Part shown: piece after piece, positions 22,621 to 33,454 of the stretch | Numbering within the stretch: the first letter of the stretch is position 1 | Layout: each line of letters starts with the position of its first letter | Origin: Lucinisca nassula | Taxonomy: Eukaryota > Mollusca > Bivalvia > Lucinida > Lucinidae | Length of the DNA: 64,000 nt | Assembly: GCA_963580285.1 (NCBI GenBank) | Contig: OY757017.1 | Location: forward strand, 114,291,527-114,355,526 | Reading direction: 5' to 3' | Notes under the pieces: model-generated | What the model saw: only the letters and a program-made list of their open reading frames with translations | What the model was told of the DNA's origin: nothing | The model's database searches: none | Made by a program: the position numbers and the translations under genes

Positions 22621-23030
22621 AAGCTAAGACAATGGCACTATCAAGATTTATGGACTGCCTTAGGGCCTAGACCGGGTTGATTCTGCCCGAGCCGATGGCG
22701 ATGACCATATCAACCCGGCGGTCCAGGATCTGTTCCGAGGGCAACCCATAAACCTTGATAGTGACCCTCAACTTAGGTTTCCATTGATTTTAGTGCATTG
22801 AACAAATACTGCAAACATGACGTGTTATTGGTTTAATTGGTTTCCTCCGATCAACGGAGCAGCAACCATAAATAAAAACCAGCAGATTAATCGTGATTGT
22901 CCGCAAAAACATTACGGATATCTCCGTAGCGCGCAATATAATACTGGACTTGGTCCGGTCCGATTTAAGCTGTGCATCTACCGCAGATTAACCACTTGCA
23001 CGTGATGCGTTTCTTGCCAATGACAAAACG
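22621..23030. mobile_element. P2 palindrome element, copy 1
   Basis: A palindrome at about 22621-22790 ('ctatcaagatttatggactg' mirrored by 'cccataaaccttgatagt') is followed by a body of about 230 bp with 'gattgtccg', 'tatctccgta' and 'gtgcatctaccgca'. A second copy at 38439-38850 shares both parts in the same order. Confidence 0.6.
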
Positions 23031-23074
23031 CGTTACATTTGGGATATGCACTGAAATGTGATTTCTTGCAAAAA

Positions 23075-23434
23075 GGGAGCTTACCACTAAATATTTTCAA
23101 TAGGCGACAATAGTAACCTTTTACATGCTCCCACAGAAACTACACATGCAAAACTTTTCAAACCTTACTTATTTATAGAGCCATCCTAGCTCAACAAGTT
23201 GATGAGAAAAAATCCATATGTTGCCCGTCTCCTTTTCAAGTTATGGTCCGCCATGTTTGTTTACATGCAGATTCGCAGTGAATACAAGCCGGCTTTTTAA
23301 CAGAGAGGTGACAATATAAAATCAGCCACAAATTCTTTGAGCTTGCAGATATAATTATAAAACACACATCATTTTATTTCCTTATAACTATCATTTTCTC
23401 ACATTAACATGAAACATGGGATATTTATCCAATG
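23075..23434. mobile_element. XY MITE copy 1, left part
   Basis: It starts 'gggagcttaccactaaata' and runs to 'atttatccaatg', where RT element 2 is inserted. It resumes at 24987 and ends 25074 with 'tatttagtgcaaagctacc'. An uninterrupted copy is at 25996-26443. Confidence 0.7.
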
Positions 23435-23437
23435 GAA

Positions 23438-24986
23438 AGTAGAAGTAAAACAAAGATCAGGAATTGATACAATTAACTTACTCCATCCATAAAAGACACC
23501 AAAGGGAAAGAAATACAAACATTAAGCGACCAGACCATAATGGAAACCTAAACAAAGGAAGGCCATATGGAAAGGTTACTTTCCCACAAAATGGCCATAT
23601 GGCCATCCAAAATTAAAAGACACAAGTGATACACACAGTATGTAACAAACAACAACATAAATAAATCGCCACAGAAGAGCCGCCTTGGAACGGTCAGTGG
23701 AAGATTTCCACTGGGGGGCTTAAATCGATTTTACGTGGCCACAATCCTCGCCCTTACTTCCGTCGCGATTTAGACAAATAATTTGTTCAGTCCGCATGAA
23801 GGCCTCCTAACTCATCAGTGCAACATCTCCGTGAACACAGAAATCAAAGAACCACAGAGGTGAGACAACGATGAGGACTCGACAGCAAGAAACCACTGAA
23901 ATGCTGGAGCAAAAGAAAACCAACAGTTAGACTCCGATGAGCCCGACCAGAGACAGAGCATCAGGCACCAACCAACATTATCTCTTTAATTTTCAATAAG
24001 CCTTTACGTTGGAGCCGTCATAGAATCTGAGGCCTGACCCACCGGCGTGCAATTAAAGAGGGAAGCAAAGTTGCCAACCGTGATTGGGTTAACTACCATG
24101 CATGCAGTCTGTCGTATAATATCCATGTTGTACCCAATCTTTTTATATCGAAGAATGATTTTACGAAATTGGGTGCTGAAGTCATTGCGGTTATATATTT
24201 TTCTGAATTTATATACTAAGTCACCATAAAATTCGGGTTCCGATAGACCTTGTTGCAGAAGAGATTTAAGTCCAATATTGAATTTTGAAATTAAATCAGA
24301 ATGGCGTCTATAAAATTTTGAAAAGGCTTTGCGTAGTTTATGGTACCGATAACCCTGATTAAGGAGTTTAGCCGTTAATAATTTATTACGAGTGTTGAAG
24401 TCAGTTACATGACTACACACTCTAGCAAATCGAATTAATTGCGAAATATAAACGCCATAGGATGGCGCACGAGGAACATCACCATCCAAAAAAGGAAAAT
24501 TTACAATCTCAAAATCAAAGTCATCGCGTTTATCATAAATTTTGCACGAAACAAAACCATCTACAATAGATAGATGTAAATCCAAAAACGGGGCCTCGGT
24601 ATCAGAAGAATTTGCTTTATTTAACTGAAGTTCTAGGGGGTAAATCTGACTGATCAAACCATCAAAATAGGTATTATCAATATTTAATAAATCATCTAAA
24701 TATCTAGAAGTAGAGCTAAAAGCTTCAATAATTTCAGATTGGTTATCAATGGAAAGCGACAAAATGAAGTCTCTTTCATAACAATACAAGAACAGATCAG
24801 CCACAAGAGGTGCGCAATTAGTACCCATCGGAATACCCACAATTTGTCTAAATAACTTAGTACCGAATCTAATATAAATATTGTCAAGTAGAAAGGTGAG
24901 GGCATCACACACTTTCTGACATGACCAAAGTGTATAATTCTTATGCTCATTAGAAGTGAAAAATGCATTTCTGACATTACATGCAA
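23438..24986 (-). mobile_element. RT element copy 2 (probable Penelope-like), 5'-truncated, inside XY MITE
   Basis: A 1,549-bp insertion flanked by GAA (23435-23437 and 24987-24989) within an XY MITE. The paralogous empty site reads 'caatggaagcctg' near 26352. Read on the minus strand it contains the RT C-terminal half and the complete 3' untranslated region. It is almost identical to copy 1, so both are recent. Confidence 0.8.
24004..24984 (-). pseudogene. Reverse transcriptase C-terminal half, open but truncated
   Basis: About 326 sense codons stay open from the truncation point to the stop at 24004. The first codons read LACNVRNAFF, so no start codon is expected; the GTG at 24910-24912 is internal. 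Visible: CDALTFLLDN, GIPMGTNCAPLVADLFLY (motif B), SRYLDDLLNIDN with catalytic Asp-Asp, YPLELQLNKAN, EAPFLDLHLSI (motif D/E region), then a basic thumb-like C-terminus (KLRKAFSKFYRRH). Penelope-like RTs share a PKLHK start and the FLD motif. No GIY-YIG endonuclease follows the RT. Differences from copy 1 are a handful of residues (for example K/N and D/H). It is non-functional without the N-terminal half. Confidence 0.75.
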
Positions 24987-25074
24987 GAAGCCTGTCTGGT
25001 ATTTAGACTGCAACTAAAAGCTCTGTCCCAAAGTGATTAAACCCGGTACCTCCAGTATTTAGTGCAAAGCTACC
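24987..25074. mobile_element. XY MITE copy 1, right part
   Basis: 'gaagcctgtctggtatttag' to 'gtgcaaagctacc', matching 26352-26443. It ends next to 'tataccaaaccc'. Confidence 0.7.
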
Positions 25075-25995
25075 TATACCAAACCCTTATTGTCTTTATG
25101 ATCCATCAAAAGCATTTTCAAAAAGAAATTTAGATCATGTCTAATAATTTAAGCATGCATAATAAATGTTCAGTGACAAAGAATCTTTGAAGTTTGCGAA
25201 AAAGTAATCGCTTTCAGATTCTACAATGAAAGCCGAACAAACCATATTTTGTGAAAAAGCGCAAAGTTTACCTCTTTCTTGAATGGAACCCAGACACCGG
25301 CTGGCATCAGTGGTTCTTCTCCTATGTCTTTGGAACACTTCAATCCTAAAATGCACTAAAGTATGCCTTAATAGCATACCAACTGGTACTTATGGCTGAT
25401 TTCACACCTATACCCCCTATTTTATGTAAAAATGCCATTTTGAGGATATTTTGATGATAAAACTTTGACAAAAATGATTATAAATGCCTTAATACCATGG
25501 GAAATAGTGGATATATATCTGTTCAGATCCTTTAACATGAATCTAATCAATTAGAACCACTAATAGATGAGAAACATTATCGCGATATTGCAGCAGAGAC
25601 AATTTTGAAGTTTTGCTTCGGCTAGAGACCAAGGCCAAAAACCATGTAACCTTACTGTTATATTCCAGATGGAGTAGATTCTTTCTCTTGTGTACCTGTT
25701 AATACACTTACTATAAGACCTTTACCAAAACAAACCCAATAACAATTGATTAACATGGCTTTAAAGTACCCCCCCCCCCCCAAATGCACAGATCAGAAGC
25801 AAAAACTGATCAAATACACCCAGTTAGACCTAAATTACCACTAACCTTGCACTTTTTTTACAGTTTCTATGGCAAACTACATGCCAGGAATATCTATTTT
25901 ATGATAAGAATTGGATTGCAACCTACCAATGAGTGAAAATATGATGTAATGACTGAAAACTGGAGTGTGGGGCTGATTTTCCTACTTTTGGTATA
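25075..25995. other. Spacer between two XY MITEs, no gene seen
   Basis: It starts 'tataccaaaccc' and ends 'cttttggtata', an inverted pair that extends the XY terminal repeats. It contains a C-tract near 25770. The 78-codon minus ORF has no recognisable motif. Confidence 0.45.
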
Positions 25996-26443
25996 GGGAG
26001 CTTACCACTAAATATTTTCCATAGGCGACAATAGTAACCTTTTACATGCTCCCACAAAAACTACACATGCAAAACTTTTAAAACCTTACTTATTTATAGA
26101 GCCATCCCAGCTCAAAAAGTTGATGAGAAAAAATCCATATGTTGCCTGTCTCCTTTTCAAGTTATGGCCCGCCATGTTTGTTTACATGCAGATTCGCAGT
26201 GAATACAAGCCGGCTTTTTAACAGAGAGGTGACAATATAAAATCAGCCACAAATTCTTTGAGCTTGCAGATATAATTATAAAACACACATCATTTTATTT
26301 CCTTATAACTATCATTTTCTCACATTGAAATGAAACATGGGATATTTATCCAATGGAAGCCTGTCTGGTATTTAGACTGCAACTAAAAGCTCTGTCCCAA
26401 AGTGATAAAACCCGGTACCTCCAGTATTTAGTGCAAAGCTACC
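25996..26443. mobile_element. XY MITE copy 2, uninterrupted
   Basis: A 448-bp element whose ends 'gggagcttaccactaaata' and 'tatttagtgcaaagctacc' are imperfect inverted repeats (16 of 19). It provides the empty site for the RT insertion in copy 1. Confidence 0.65.
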
Positions 26444-26589
26444 ATAAATACCTGTGCGCATGGCTGTTTGAAGCCATTGTCAAATGGACCGAAAGCCGTG
26501 CTCAAATAGCAAAAAACATGTTCAAATCATGAAATTCGCGTGCTGTTGGAACATGGATTTCAAGCTTTTGATATCACAAGACGGGCCTG

Positions 26590-26953
26590 GCTTTGTTTAC
26601 GTTACGTTGAGCGACGTAACGTTACCCCTGAACGTAGGGTTTAAGGGTTCTATGATGACGTCACTGCATGGCAACGTCGTTGTAACAACATTCTGAACTG
26701 GCCGCCATTTTGGTTTGCCTGTCGCATTTGAAGAGTTTATATGGAAATAATATGGAGCTTTTGGGCGTTTTCGTCAAAATGTGTTGTCTGATTCGTAAGT
26801 AATGCAAGAACAAAGATCAACCATGGTTATTTCATTGCATTAACATTTGCCGGGTCCCTCGGAAGATATTTGAACATTCGGCCTAGCGGACTCATGTTCA
26901 AACAGCTTCCTCGGGACCGGCAAATGTTAATGCATGAAAAACCATGGTTGATC
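26590..26953. mobile_element. P3 palindrome element (single copy)
   Basis: A body with repeated ACGT motifs, including TGACGTCA at 26656-26663, is followed by a palindrome of about 137 bp (26817-26953). Its arms read 'gatcaaccatggtt', 'cattaacatttgccgg', 'ccctcgg'. It has the layout of P1 and P4. Mobility is inferred because no second copy is in the window. Confidence 0.45.
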
Positions 26954-26983
26954 CTTATTATACATATTAAAGAATAGAAGGGA

Positions 26984-27043
26984 AGGCAATGATCCGGAAT
27001 CGATACAATTAACCCAAAGTTCTCATCAGAGGCACCACATTTC
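26984..27043 (-). mobile_element. RT-element tail fragment
   Basis: 'gatccggaatcgatacaatt' followed by aaccc and 'ctcatcagaggcacca' is the reverse of the terminal 60 bp of the tail. Confidence 0.55.
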
Positions 27044-27423
27044 GCTTTCGTTATCTTATTTGGCTCCTTACATCACATAATCTACATATTAAAGTGGATA
27101 CCACTGTACCCTTTTCTCTATTAAATATCTCACGCTAATCATATAGCGTCAATTTTATTTAGCGGATAACGTCATGTCATAAAATTCAACTGACAACACA
27201 TGTAATGACAAAGTGTAACTGGCGCGAAACGTCCTGACGCCGACCGTCACAACTCTATGATTTCTATTGATGTTTTTGCAACAAAATCGTATTTAAAGTC
27301 GCTATATCGTTAAACATGATCTTACACCATCACGAGAACATGCCTGTATAATTTTGACCGCCTTCACCCCCTTTTCTATAGTAAAACTGTAGTTTACAGG
27401 GGTACACATTAACTTTCTTATTT

Positions 27424-27809
27424 AAGAAATAATCTCCACGTACCGTGTGTTATCGTGATTAACACACGGTGTTGGAGGGCAGATTGCGAAATATTAATTC
27501 ACGACGGCGAAGCCGGAGTGAATTAATATTCGCATCTGCCCGACAACACCGTGTGTTAATCACGATAACACACCGGGTGTGTGGAAATTATTTCGATTCT
27601 AACATGATGCTAAACTGAAATACAGTAGTAACAAAGCGTTATCTTGGGGACTATTTTGCAGCGGATGTCGACAGAAGGAAATGTTTACATGCAACGTCAC
27701 GATGACACCAAATTGCACGCACCACGTTGACGACGTGAATTATAGCATATTTGCAAACGCTGACGTTTCCACTTGGTTCAATGGGAAAAACGTTAACGTC
27801 ATGTTAGAA
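27424..27809. mobile_element. P4 palindrome element nested in M1
   Basis: A palindrome at 27424-27597 has arms 'gaaataat', 'gtgtgttatcgtgattaaca', 'cacggtgttg' and 'attaattcac'. It is followed by a body (about 27598-27809) bounded by TTCTAACATGATG and CATGTTAGAA. The same junction words (GAAATA next to TTCTAACA) occur at 59656-60135. Confidence 0.6.
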
Positions 27810-27844
27810 TTCTGCTTAAAACATAGATTGTGCGTACTCGTTAG

Positions 27845-28190
27845 TGGAGAGTGATAGCTCAGTGGTTAGTGTACTTGCCTCTGATCTAGAGGTCCCGGGT
27901 TTGAGCCCCGGCAGTGGCGATAAAATTTCGGTGTCCGAACACGCTCCATTGACATCATTTGCAGGGATGAATGTCATAAAGTGCACCGTCCTTCGGATCG
28001 AGACCTTAAATGGAGGCCCCCCTGTGCAGGGAGAACCATCTCCTGTGCAGGTTAAAGATCCCTACCGTAATTACATGATTACTGTGTAGGCTGTCATCAT
28101 GCAAACCTGGAGTTTATGTAATGTACACCTGCGGTAATGGTCAAATGTGCCTGACGGAGTATCAGTAGATAGATAGATAGAACCGCCTCG
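27845..28190 (+). mobile_element. SINE-C: tRNA-derived SINE ending in (GATA)n
   Basis: A-box-like TAGCTCAGTGGTTAGTG and B box GGGTTTGAGCCCC lie 5'. The body has 'gtgcaccgtccttcgg', 'cctgtgcaggttaaagatcc' and 'gtaatgtacacctgcg', and it ends in (AGAT)4. Body fragments recur in the 6.3-kb element (54150-54245, 54622-54850). The ORF across it is incidental. Confidence 0.75.
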
Positions 28191-28457
28191 CCGAGAAATT
28201 TGAAAAATATCATGATTTTTATCTGAAAATTTTCACTTTTGGTGGTAAACTTTTATCCAATATATTTGAATAGGCGTGTTTTCGCAATGCGTGTGATCAT
28301 TTAATATGTGATTTATGAAACTCGTCATATGAAATGACCATCCGTATAAGATCCTCTATTTTTCATATTTGCGGTCGACTTTCAGTTGTGTTGATATTTC
28401 CTGGGTAACCTTCTCTTTCTATTGTTAATTTCCAGATTGTTTAAGTCGGCCAGAAAG

Positions 28458-28853
28458 ATGAAACTTGCAAGAAAGATAAAGTTCCATGTGAAGCTAGTGC
28501 TAGCGGTCTTTGTTATTTTGGCGATTTGCACTGCAACTGTTAATGGATCTTGCAGACGGCGGTTTTCCATACTAACTATCCGCCACAATGACTGCATGCC
28601 AAAACGCCTGTTGACATATAGCTGCAGTGGAACATGTCCTTCTCGTGCCAACATGGCCTCGACATACCCGTTCGACATTATTCGTACCTGTTATCAGTGT
28701 AAGGAGATTGAAGTGGACGACAGACGGGTAAAAGTAAAATGTCCAAGTGTTGATGGACCGTCAGCATTTGAAGATGTATACATCACAGTCCAAGTTCCTA
28801 AAAGCTGTACGTGTGAGATGTGTGAAAATGACAACGACACTGAAGCGAATTAA
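28458..28853 (+). CDS. Secreted cystine-knot (CTCK, bursicon/norrin-like) protein
   Basis: The frame encodes 131 residues from the first in-frame ATG at 28458 (context aaagATGa). Upstream, 'ctctttctattgttaatttc' then CAG at 28433-28435 could be a splice acceptor, so a 5' noncoding exon is possible. Residues 1-30 form a classic signal peptide: a basic start (MKLARKIKFH), a hydrophobic core (LVLAVFVILAI), and probable cleavage near TVNG-SC. The mature part has ten cysteines in CTCK order: SC, HNDC, SCSGTC (the CxGxC knot ring), TCYQC, VKCP and the terminal SCTCEMC. Bursicon, norrin and DAN-type proteins share CxGxC, a mid-chain C-x-C/CC and a C-x-C-x2-C end. Such proteins are secreted ligands or antagonists. 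Whether it is a hormone subunit is unknown. It is flanked by MITE remnants, the only non-repeat coding sequence in the window. Confidence 0.75.
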   Translation: MKLARKIKFHVKLVLAVFVILAICTATVNGSCRRRFSILTIRHNDCMPKRLLTYSCSGTCPSRANMASTYPFDIIRTCYQCKEIEVDDRRVKVKCPSVDGPSAFEDVYITVQVPKSCTCEMCENDNDTEAN

Positions 28854-28899
28854 AAATGTGGCCTATGAGTAACACATATCATAAACAAAACTAACTTGT

Positions 28900-28950
28900 A
28901 TGGCTATAGGAAAGGTGTTTTCGGCTGAAAAGTTGTGATATTTTTATTTA
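28900..28950. mobile_element. M1 MITE arm fragment
   Basis: 'gaaaggtgttttcggctg' and 'aaaagttgtgatatttttat' resemble the left M1 arm. It lies 50 bp downstream of the CTCK stop codon. Confidence 0.3.
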
Positions 28951-29215
28951 ATCCAATTGAAGAATTGTTTCAATAAGATAATAATAGCATGTAACCACTT
29001 AGTATGTAAAGTGTGATTCCCGTATAACCCAAATGAAAATTAGAAAAAGTCGAAGAAAAACAAGTGGTTGTGATTTATCATCCAAATTAAACTTGTGGGT
29101 GCTAGAGAGGGACATTTCTAACGAGAGCCTTTAATACACACATTGTATCATTACAATAACATAACCGTGTGATAGCATCCGTTCATATCTTCAAAATTGT
29201 TACTTCCCTGGTTAA

Positions 29216-29300
29216 TATTTGCGAGCGAGCTGTTTCGTATTTATACTCCACCCATAGGTTGTGAGTGTTCGCTAGAACCGCCTCAATTAGGTTATCAGTA
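29216..29300. mobile_element. M1 MITE core fragment
   Basis: 'cataggttgtgagtgttcgc' followed by tagaaccgcctc is half of the M1 core. Confidence 0.45.
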
Positions 29301-30264
29301 ATTTAAGTAGTCGGTACTCGTTATAACCGTCATATTGTGTCAGGGTATTCCAGTTATCTCCCCTGACAGTATTTCTTTGTGATAGCGTTTTGATCTCCGT
29401 AACTCCAATACCTACTGGAGATTGATTAGGCGTCTTATGCGTAAGAACCATGCCATGGTATAGTAGTTGCAGATAAGATTGACTAGGCGGAGCTATCGTT
29501 TGCATTTAGAATGTTCCATTTACAATAAGGTAAACCAAATCACCCGATTGTGTGATTTCAACTGTAACACAAACAAATCTGTGACGTATACGCTTGCAGA
29601 AAGCATGTTTAAGGCACTCTACCGAATCTTCTGGTGGACTCAGCGAATTTGACATATAGTGACAGCACCTAAATAGCTCCGCTTAGTCAATCTTATCTTG
29701 GACTACTATATTTGAGTTGTTCTTCCTCATCTTCTTCCTTGTAATGAGCCGGAATCCTACTGGGACGTTTCGAGGCTCTGAGTTATCTGCGAGACAATAT
29801 TTTCTTGTAATCACGTGGTGACGTAGGTGTCATACGCAAGCATCAAAAACTCTTGGTGTCATGGTATTTGAGTTTTCTCACCTGACCGTAATCCCTTGTG
29901 ATCACGTTGTGATCACTTTAACTTTAATACCCTTTGAGAACCACAACTCTAGGAGTTCTGTTATTAGGGTTAACTCCCCTGACATTATAGCTTGGTGATC
30001 GCATTGACTCCTATCCCCTTTGAGATATATTGATCGTACTTGGCACAATTTACATTAGGTTGATTAGGCGTGTCATGCACAAGAAACACGACTCTAAGTG
30101 CGATGGTAATTGAGTTATCTCGCCCGACAGTATTACCTCATGATCACCTTGTGATCGCTTTAACTCCTATATTGATGGTACTTGGAATTATACATGAAGT
30201 TAAGTAGGTATGTCATGCGCAAGAAATACAACTGTAGGTGTCGTGGCATTTGAGTAATCTTCCC

Positions 30265-30512
30265 TGACAGTTTGGTTCTTCTGTCGCGGTTTATTTTTGA
30301 TATGGTTTGTCTTTGAGTGTGTGCATCGCTTTTATTGTTTTGGATAGCCAATTGGCCATTTTGTTGGAAAGAAGCTGACCTTTTGGTTTTCCGCTATTGA
30401 TGTTTCCACTAGGGTCTAGTTGTTTCATGTCTGTGCTTCTTTCCCTTTGGTGTCTCTGATCGGAGCTGTGGCTTAATTGTATCGATTCCTGATCATTGCC
30501 TTCACTTCTGTT
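30265..30512 (+). mobile_element. RT-element tail inserted in the satellite
   Basis: 'ggttcttctgtcgcggttta' through 'gatagccaattggccatttt', 'tgtttccactagggtctag' and 'gattcctgatcattgccttc' interrupts a satellite unit. Confidence 0.65.
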
Positions 30513-32007
30513 TTCTTTGCGATCACCTTGTGATCGACGTAACTCCTATACCCTTTGAGCTATATTGATCGTACTTGGTACAATTATACATGGGTTGCGT
30601 AGGCATGTCATGTGCAAAAACCAAAACCCTAGAAACCATGGTATTTGAGTTATCCCCCTGACAATATTTCTTTGTGATCAACTTGTAATCGTAGTAACTC
30701 GAATACCCGTAAAGTTATATTGATGTTACTTTGAACAATTATACATAAGGATGAGTAAGTGTGTCATGCGTAAGAACCTCAATATTAGGTGCCATGGTAT
30801 TTCAGTTATCTCTCCAATACCCTTTAAGATTTATTGATGATTTTTTTAGCAAATATACATGAGGTTGTGAAGGTGTCATGCTCAAGAACCGAAACTCTAG
30901 ATGCCATGGTATTCCGGTTATGGCCCCTGACTTTACTTCTTTGTGATAACCTTGTGATCGCCGTAACTCCAGTACCCTTTGAGATGTATTGATGATACTT
31001 GAAATAATTATACATCAGGCTGAGTAGATATGTCACAAGCAAGAATCACAGCTTAGAGTGTCATGGTATGAAGGTTATCTCCCCTGACAGTATTTCTTTG
31101 TAATCGCCGCTAATCCAATACCCTTTGAGATACACGTATATTGATCGTTCTTGTTACAATTATACATGGTGTTAAGTAGGCATGTCATGTGCAAGAACCA
31201 CAACTATAGGTGCCATGGTATTTGAGTTTTCTCCCCAAACTTCAATACCGTTTGAGATACTTTGATAATACAAGAGATTGAGAAGGCGTGTTATGTGTAA
31301 GAATCGTGCCATGGTATCTAAGTTATCTGCCAGACAGTATTTCCTAGTGATCACGAGGTGGATCAGGCGTGTCATGCATAAGCGCCAAAAACACCAGGTG
31401 ACATGATCTTTGATAAACCCCCCACCTTATAGTATTTCCTTGTGATCAAGATGTCATCACTGGTACTCCAAAACACTTTGAGATATATAAATAGTACCTG
31501 ATACAGATATAGGTGATGTTGAATAGGCACGTCAAGCGCAAGAACCACAACTCTAGGTGCCGTGGTATTTGAGTTATCTTCGCTGGCAGTATTTCCTTGT
31601 GATCGCTTTAAATCCATTTCCCTTTGAGACATACATGTATTGTTGGTACTTTGTACAATTATACATGGGATTGATAAGGCTAATCATGTGCAAGAACCAC
31701 ACCTGTGGGTGTTATGGTATATGAGTTATCTCCTTTGACAGTTTTTCTTTGTGGTCACCTTGTGATCGCCGTAACTCCAATACCCTTTGAGATATATTGA
31801 TGATACTAAGAGCAATTGTACATAAGGTCGAGCAGGTATGTCGAGCTAAAGAACCTAAACTCAAGGTGCCATGTTATTCCACTTATCTCCCCTGACAGAA
31901 TTTCTTTGTGATAACCGTGTGATCGCCGTAACTAAAATACCCCTTGAATTGTATTGGCGATACTTGGTACAATCGTACATGAGGTAGAGTAGACATGTCA
32001 TGCTTAA

Positions 32008-32331
32008 AGGGATTTATTCTTGATTATTGAGGACTATCATTGCATTACATAGTATTATGTAGCCCTCAGAGCTGACTGTAGAGAAGTCCTCTGTCTTCAA
32101 CAGGTAAGGGGCTTCCTTGGGGAAAATCAATAAATTACTTACTGTTGACTGGTGTACATTATTGATTTTCCCTTTATGTGCCCCAGTCAGAAGATACTAC
32201 AAGAGCTATTAATCATCCTATTAAGGGCCGCCTTTGATCTGCTATAGTCAGTATATCACAGGGGGGGGGGGGGGGGGCAATAAAACAATTATGAACACAC
32301 GGTGTGTTTTACTGTTACAGAATAAATGCCT
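32008..32331. mobile_element. M5 MITE with TTAA target duplication, inserted in the satellite
   Basis: TTAA flanks it at 32004-32007 and 32332-32335. Inverted ends are AGGGATTTATTCT and AGAATAAATGCCT. The satellite unit continues across the join (gtcatgc / gaatcataac). A sister copy is at 48244-48556. TTAA duplication fits piggyBac- or Kolobok-type transposases. A long G tract lies at about 32262. Confidence 0.75.
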
Positions 32332-33279
32332 TTAAGAATCATAACTTTATGTGCCATGGGATAAGGGTTATCTAACCTGACATTATTTCCTTGTGATCGC
32401 CATAACTCTAATATACTTTGAGATATATTGATCGCACTTGGTACAATTATACATGATGTTGCCTAGGCTTGTCATGTGTTAGAAGCACAACTCTAGTTGC
32501 CATGGTATTTGAGTTAAATTCCCTGACATTATTTCCTTGCGCGCACCAACAAGGTGATCGCACCAACTCCAACGCTCTTTGAGATATATTGATAGTACTT
32601 TGTAGATTTATACATGAGTTTTAGTAGGCGTGTTATGCATAAAAACAGTGTCATTGTATTTGAGTTATCTCCCCTGACAATGTTTCCGTGTGATCACCTT
32701 GTGATCGCCGTAACTCCAATACGCTTTGAGATGCATTGTTGGTACTTGTTACAATTATACATGACGTTGAGTAGGTGTGTATGCTAAAAAACACAACTTT
32801 AGGAGGCATGGTATTTAAGTTATCTCCCCTGACAGTGTTTCCTTGTGATCAATTTGTGATCGCAGTAACTCTAATGCCCAATGAGATATGCTGATGGTTA
32901 CTTGTACACTTATACATGTAATGCGTAAGAACCACAGTTTGAAATAAGAAATAGTTCTCATGATTACAAAATCCGATAATTTAAGTAGCAAAAGGGCCAA
33001 TACAGTAAGCTCGTAATTGTCTGAGTATGCCTTTGATGTTTGAATGCCTTCAGTATACCAGTACTCTGTACAGAAATCTTCCTAATGTTAAAAATGTCCT
33101 AAATTCCCAAATATCACACAGGCATTGAAGCCCTAATTAACACGTTACTCACTCAATTTCCTGCAGGTCTTGCTGATACTTTGCAACAAAATTCTTGAGG
33201 ATTAGCTTGTGTGTTCTTTTTCTTGTACACTTTCTGCCTATGGACCAACTTCTGTACGCCATATTGGCTTTTGGTGGTG

Positions 33280-33317
33280 TTGGTGGTGGTGGTGGTGGTG
33301 GTGGGGGGGGGGGGGGT
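33280..33317. repeat. (GGT)n and G-tract microsatellite
   Basis: A run of GGT units passes into 14 or more consecutive G. The 116-codon ORF spanning it is considered spurious. Confidence 0.8.
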
Positions 33318-33454
33318 GCCATCTGTTCTGATGACTATGTTTTAAAGCAGGACTATAATAATCGAAACTCATGTATCTTCCAGAATGCTAGCCCACCAAG
33401 TGCTCGGTCCTATAGATGTGCAGACAATCTTCTCTCTCTCAGCTTGACAGCTTT

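Larger units (their letters stand above)
27329..28291. mobile_element. M1 MITE carrying two nested insertions
   Basis: The ends are ATCACGAGAACATGCCTGTA (27329) and TGAATAGGCGTGTTTTCGCAAT (to 28291). Element P4 sits inside the 'cttatttctgctc' segment. A tRNA SINE sits exactly at the centre of the hairpin, separating 'gtactcgttag' from 'aaccgcctcg'. Removing both restores a normal M1 of about 230 bp. Confidence 0.7.
29330..32965. repeat. Diverged satellite array, unit about 152-157 bp, roughly 20 units
   Basis: Each unit contains 'ccttgtgatcgccgtaactc', 'ataccctttgagatatattg', 'ggtacaattatacatgaggt', 'gtcatgcgcaagaaccaca', 'ggtgccatggtatttgag' and 'ttatctcccctgacagt'. Marker spacing is 152 bp (31585 to 31737), 157 bp (31737 to 31894) and 155 bp (32676 to 32831). 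Two mobile elements interrupt it. Units are quite diverged, so the array is old. All ORFs within it are incidental. Confidence 0.75.

Noticed and set aside
28382..28678. 98-codon minus-strand ORF opposite the CTCK gene
   Set aside because: It is antisense to a gene with a clear signal peptide and cysteine pattern; a shadow frame.
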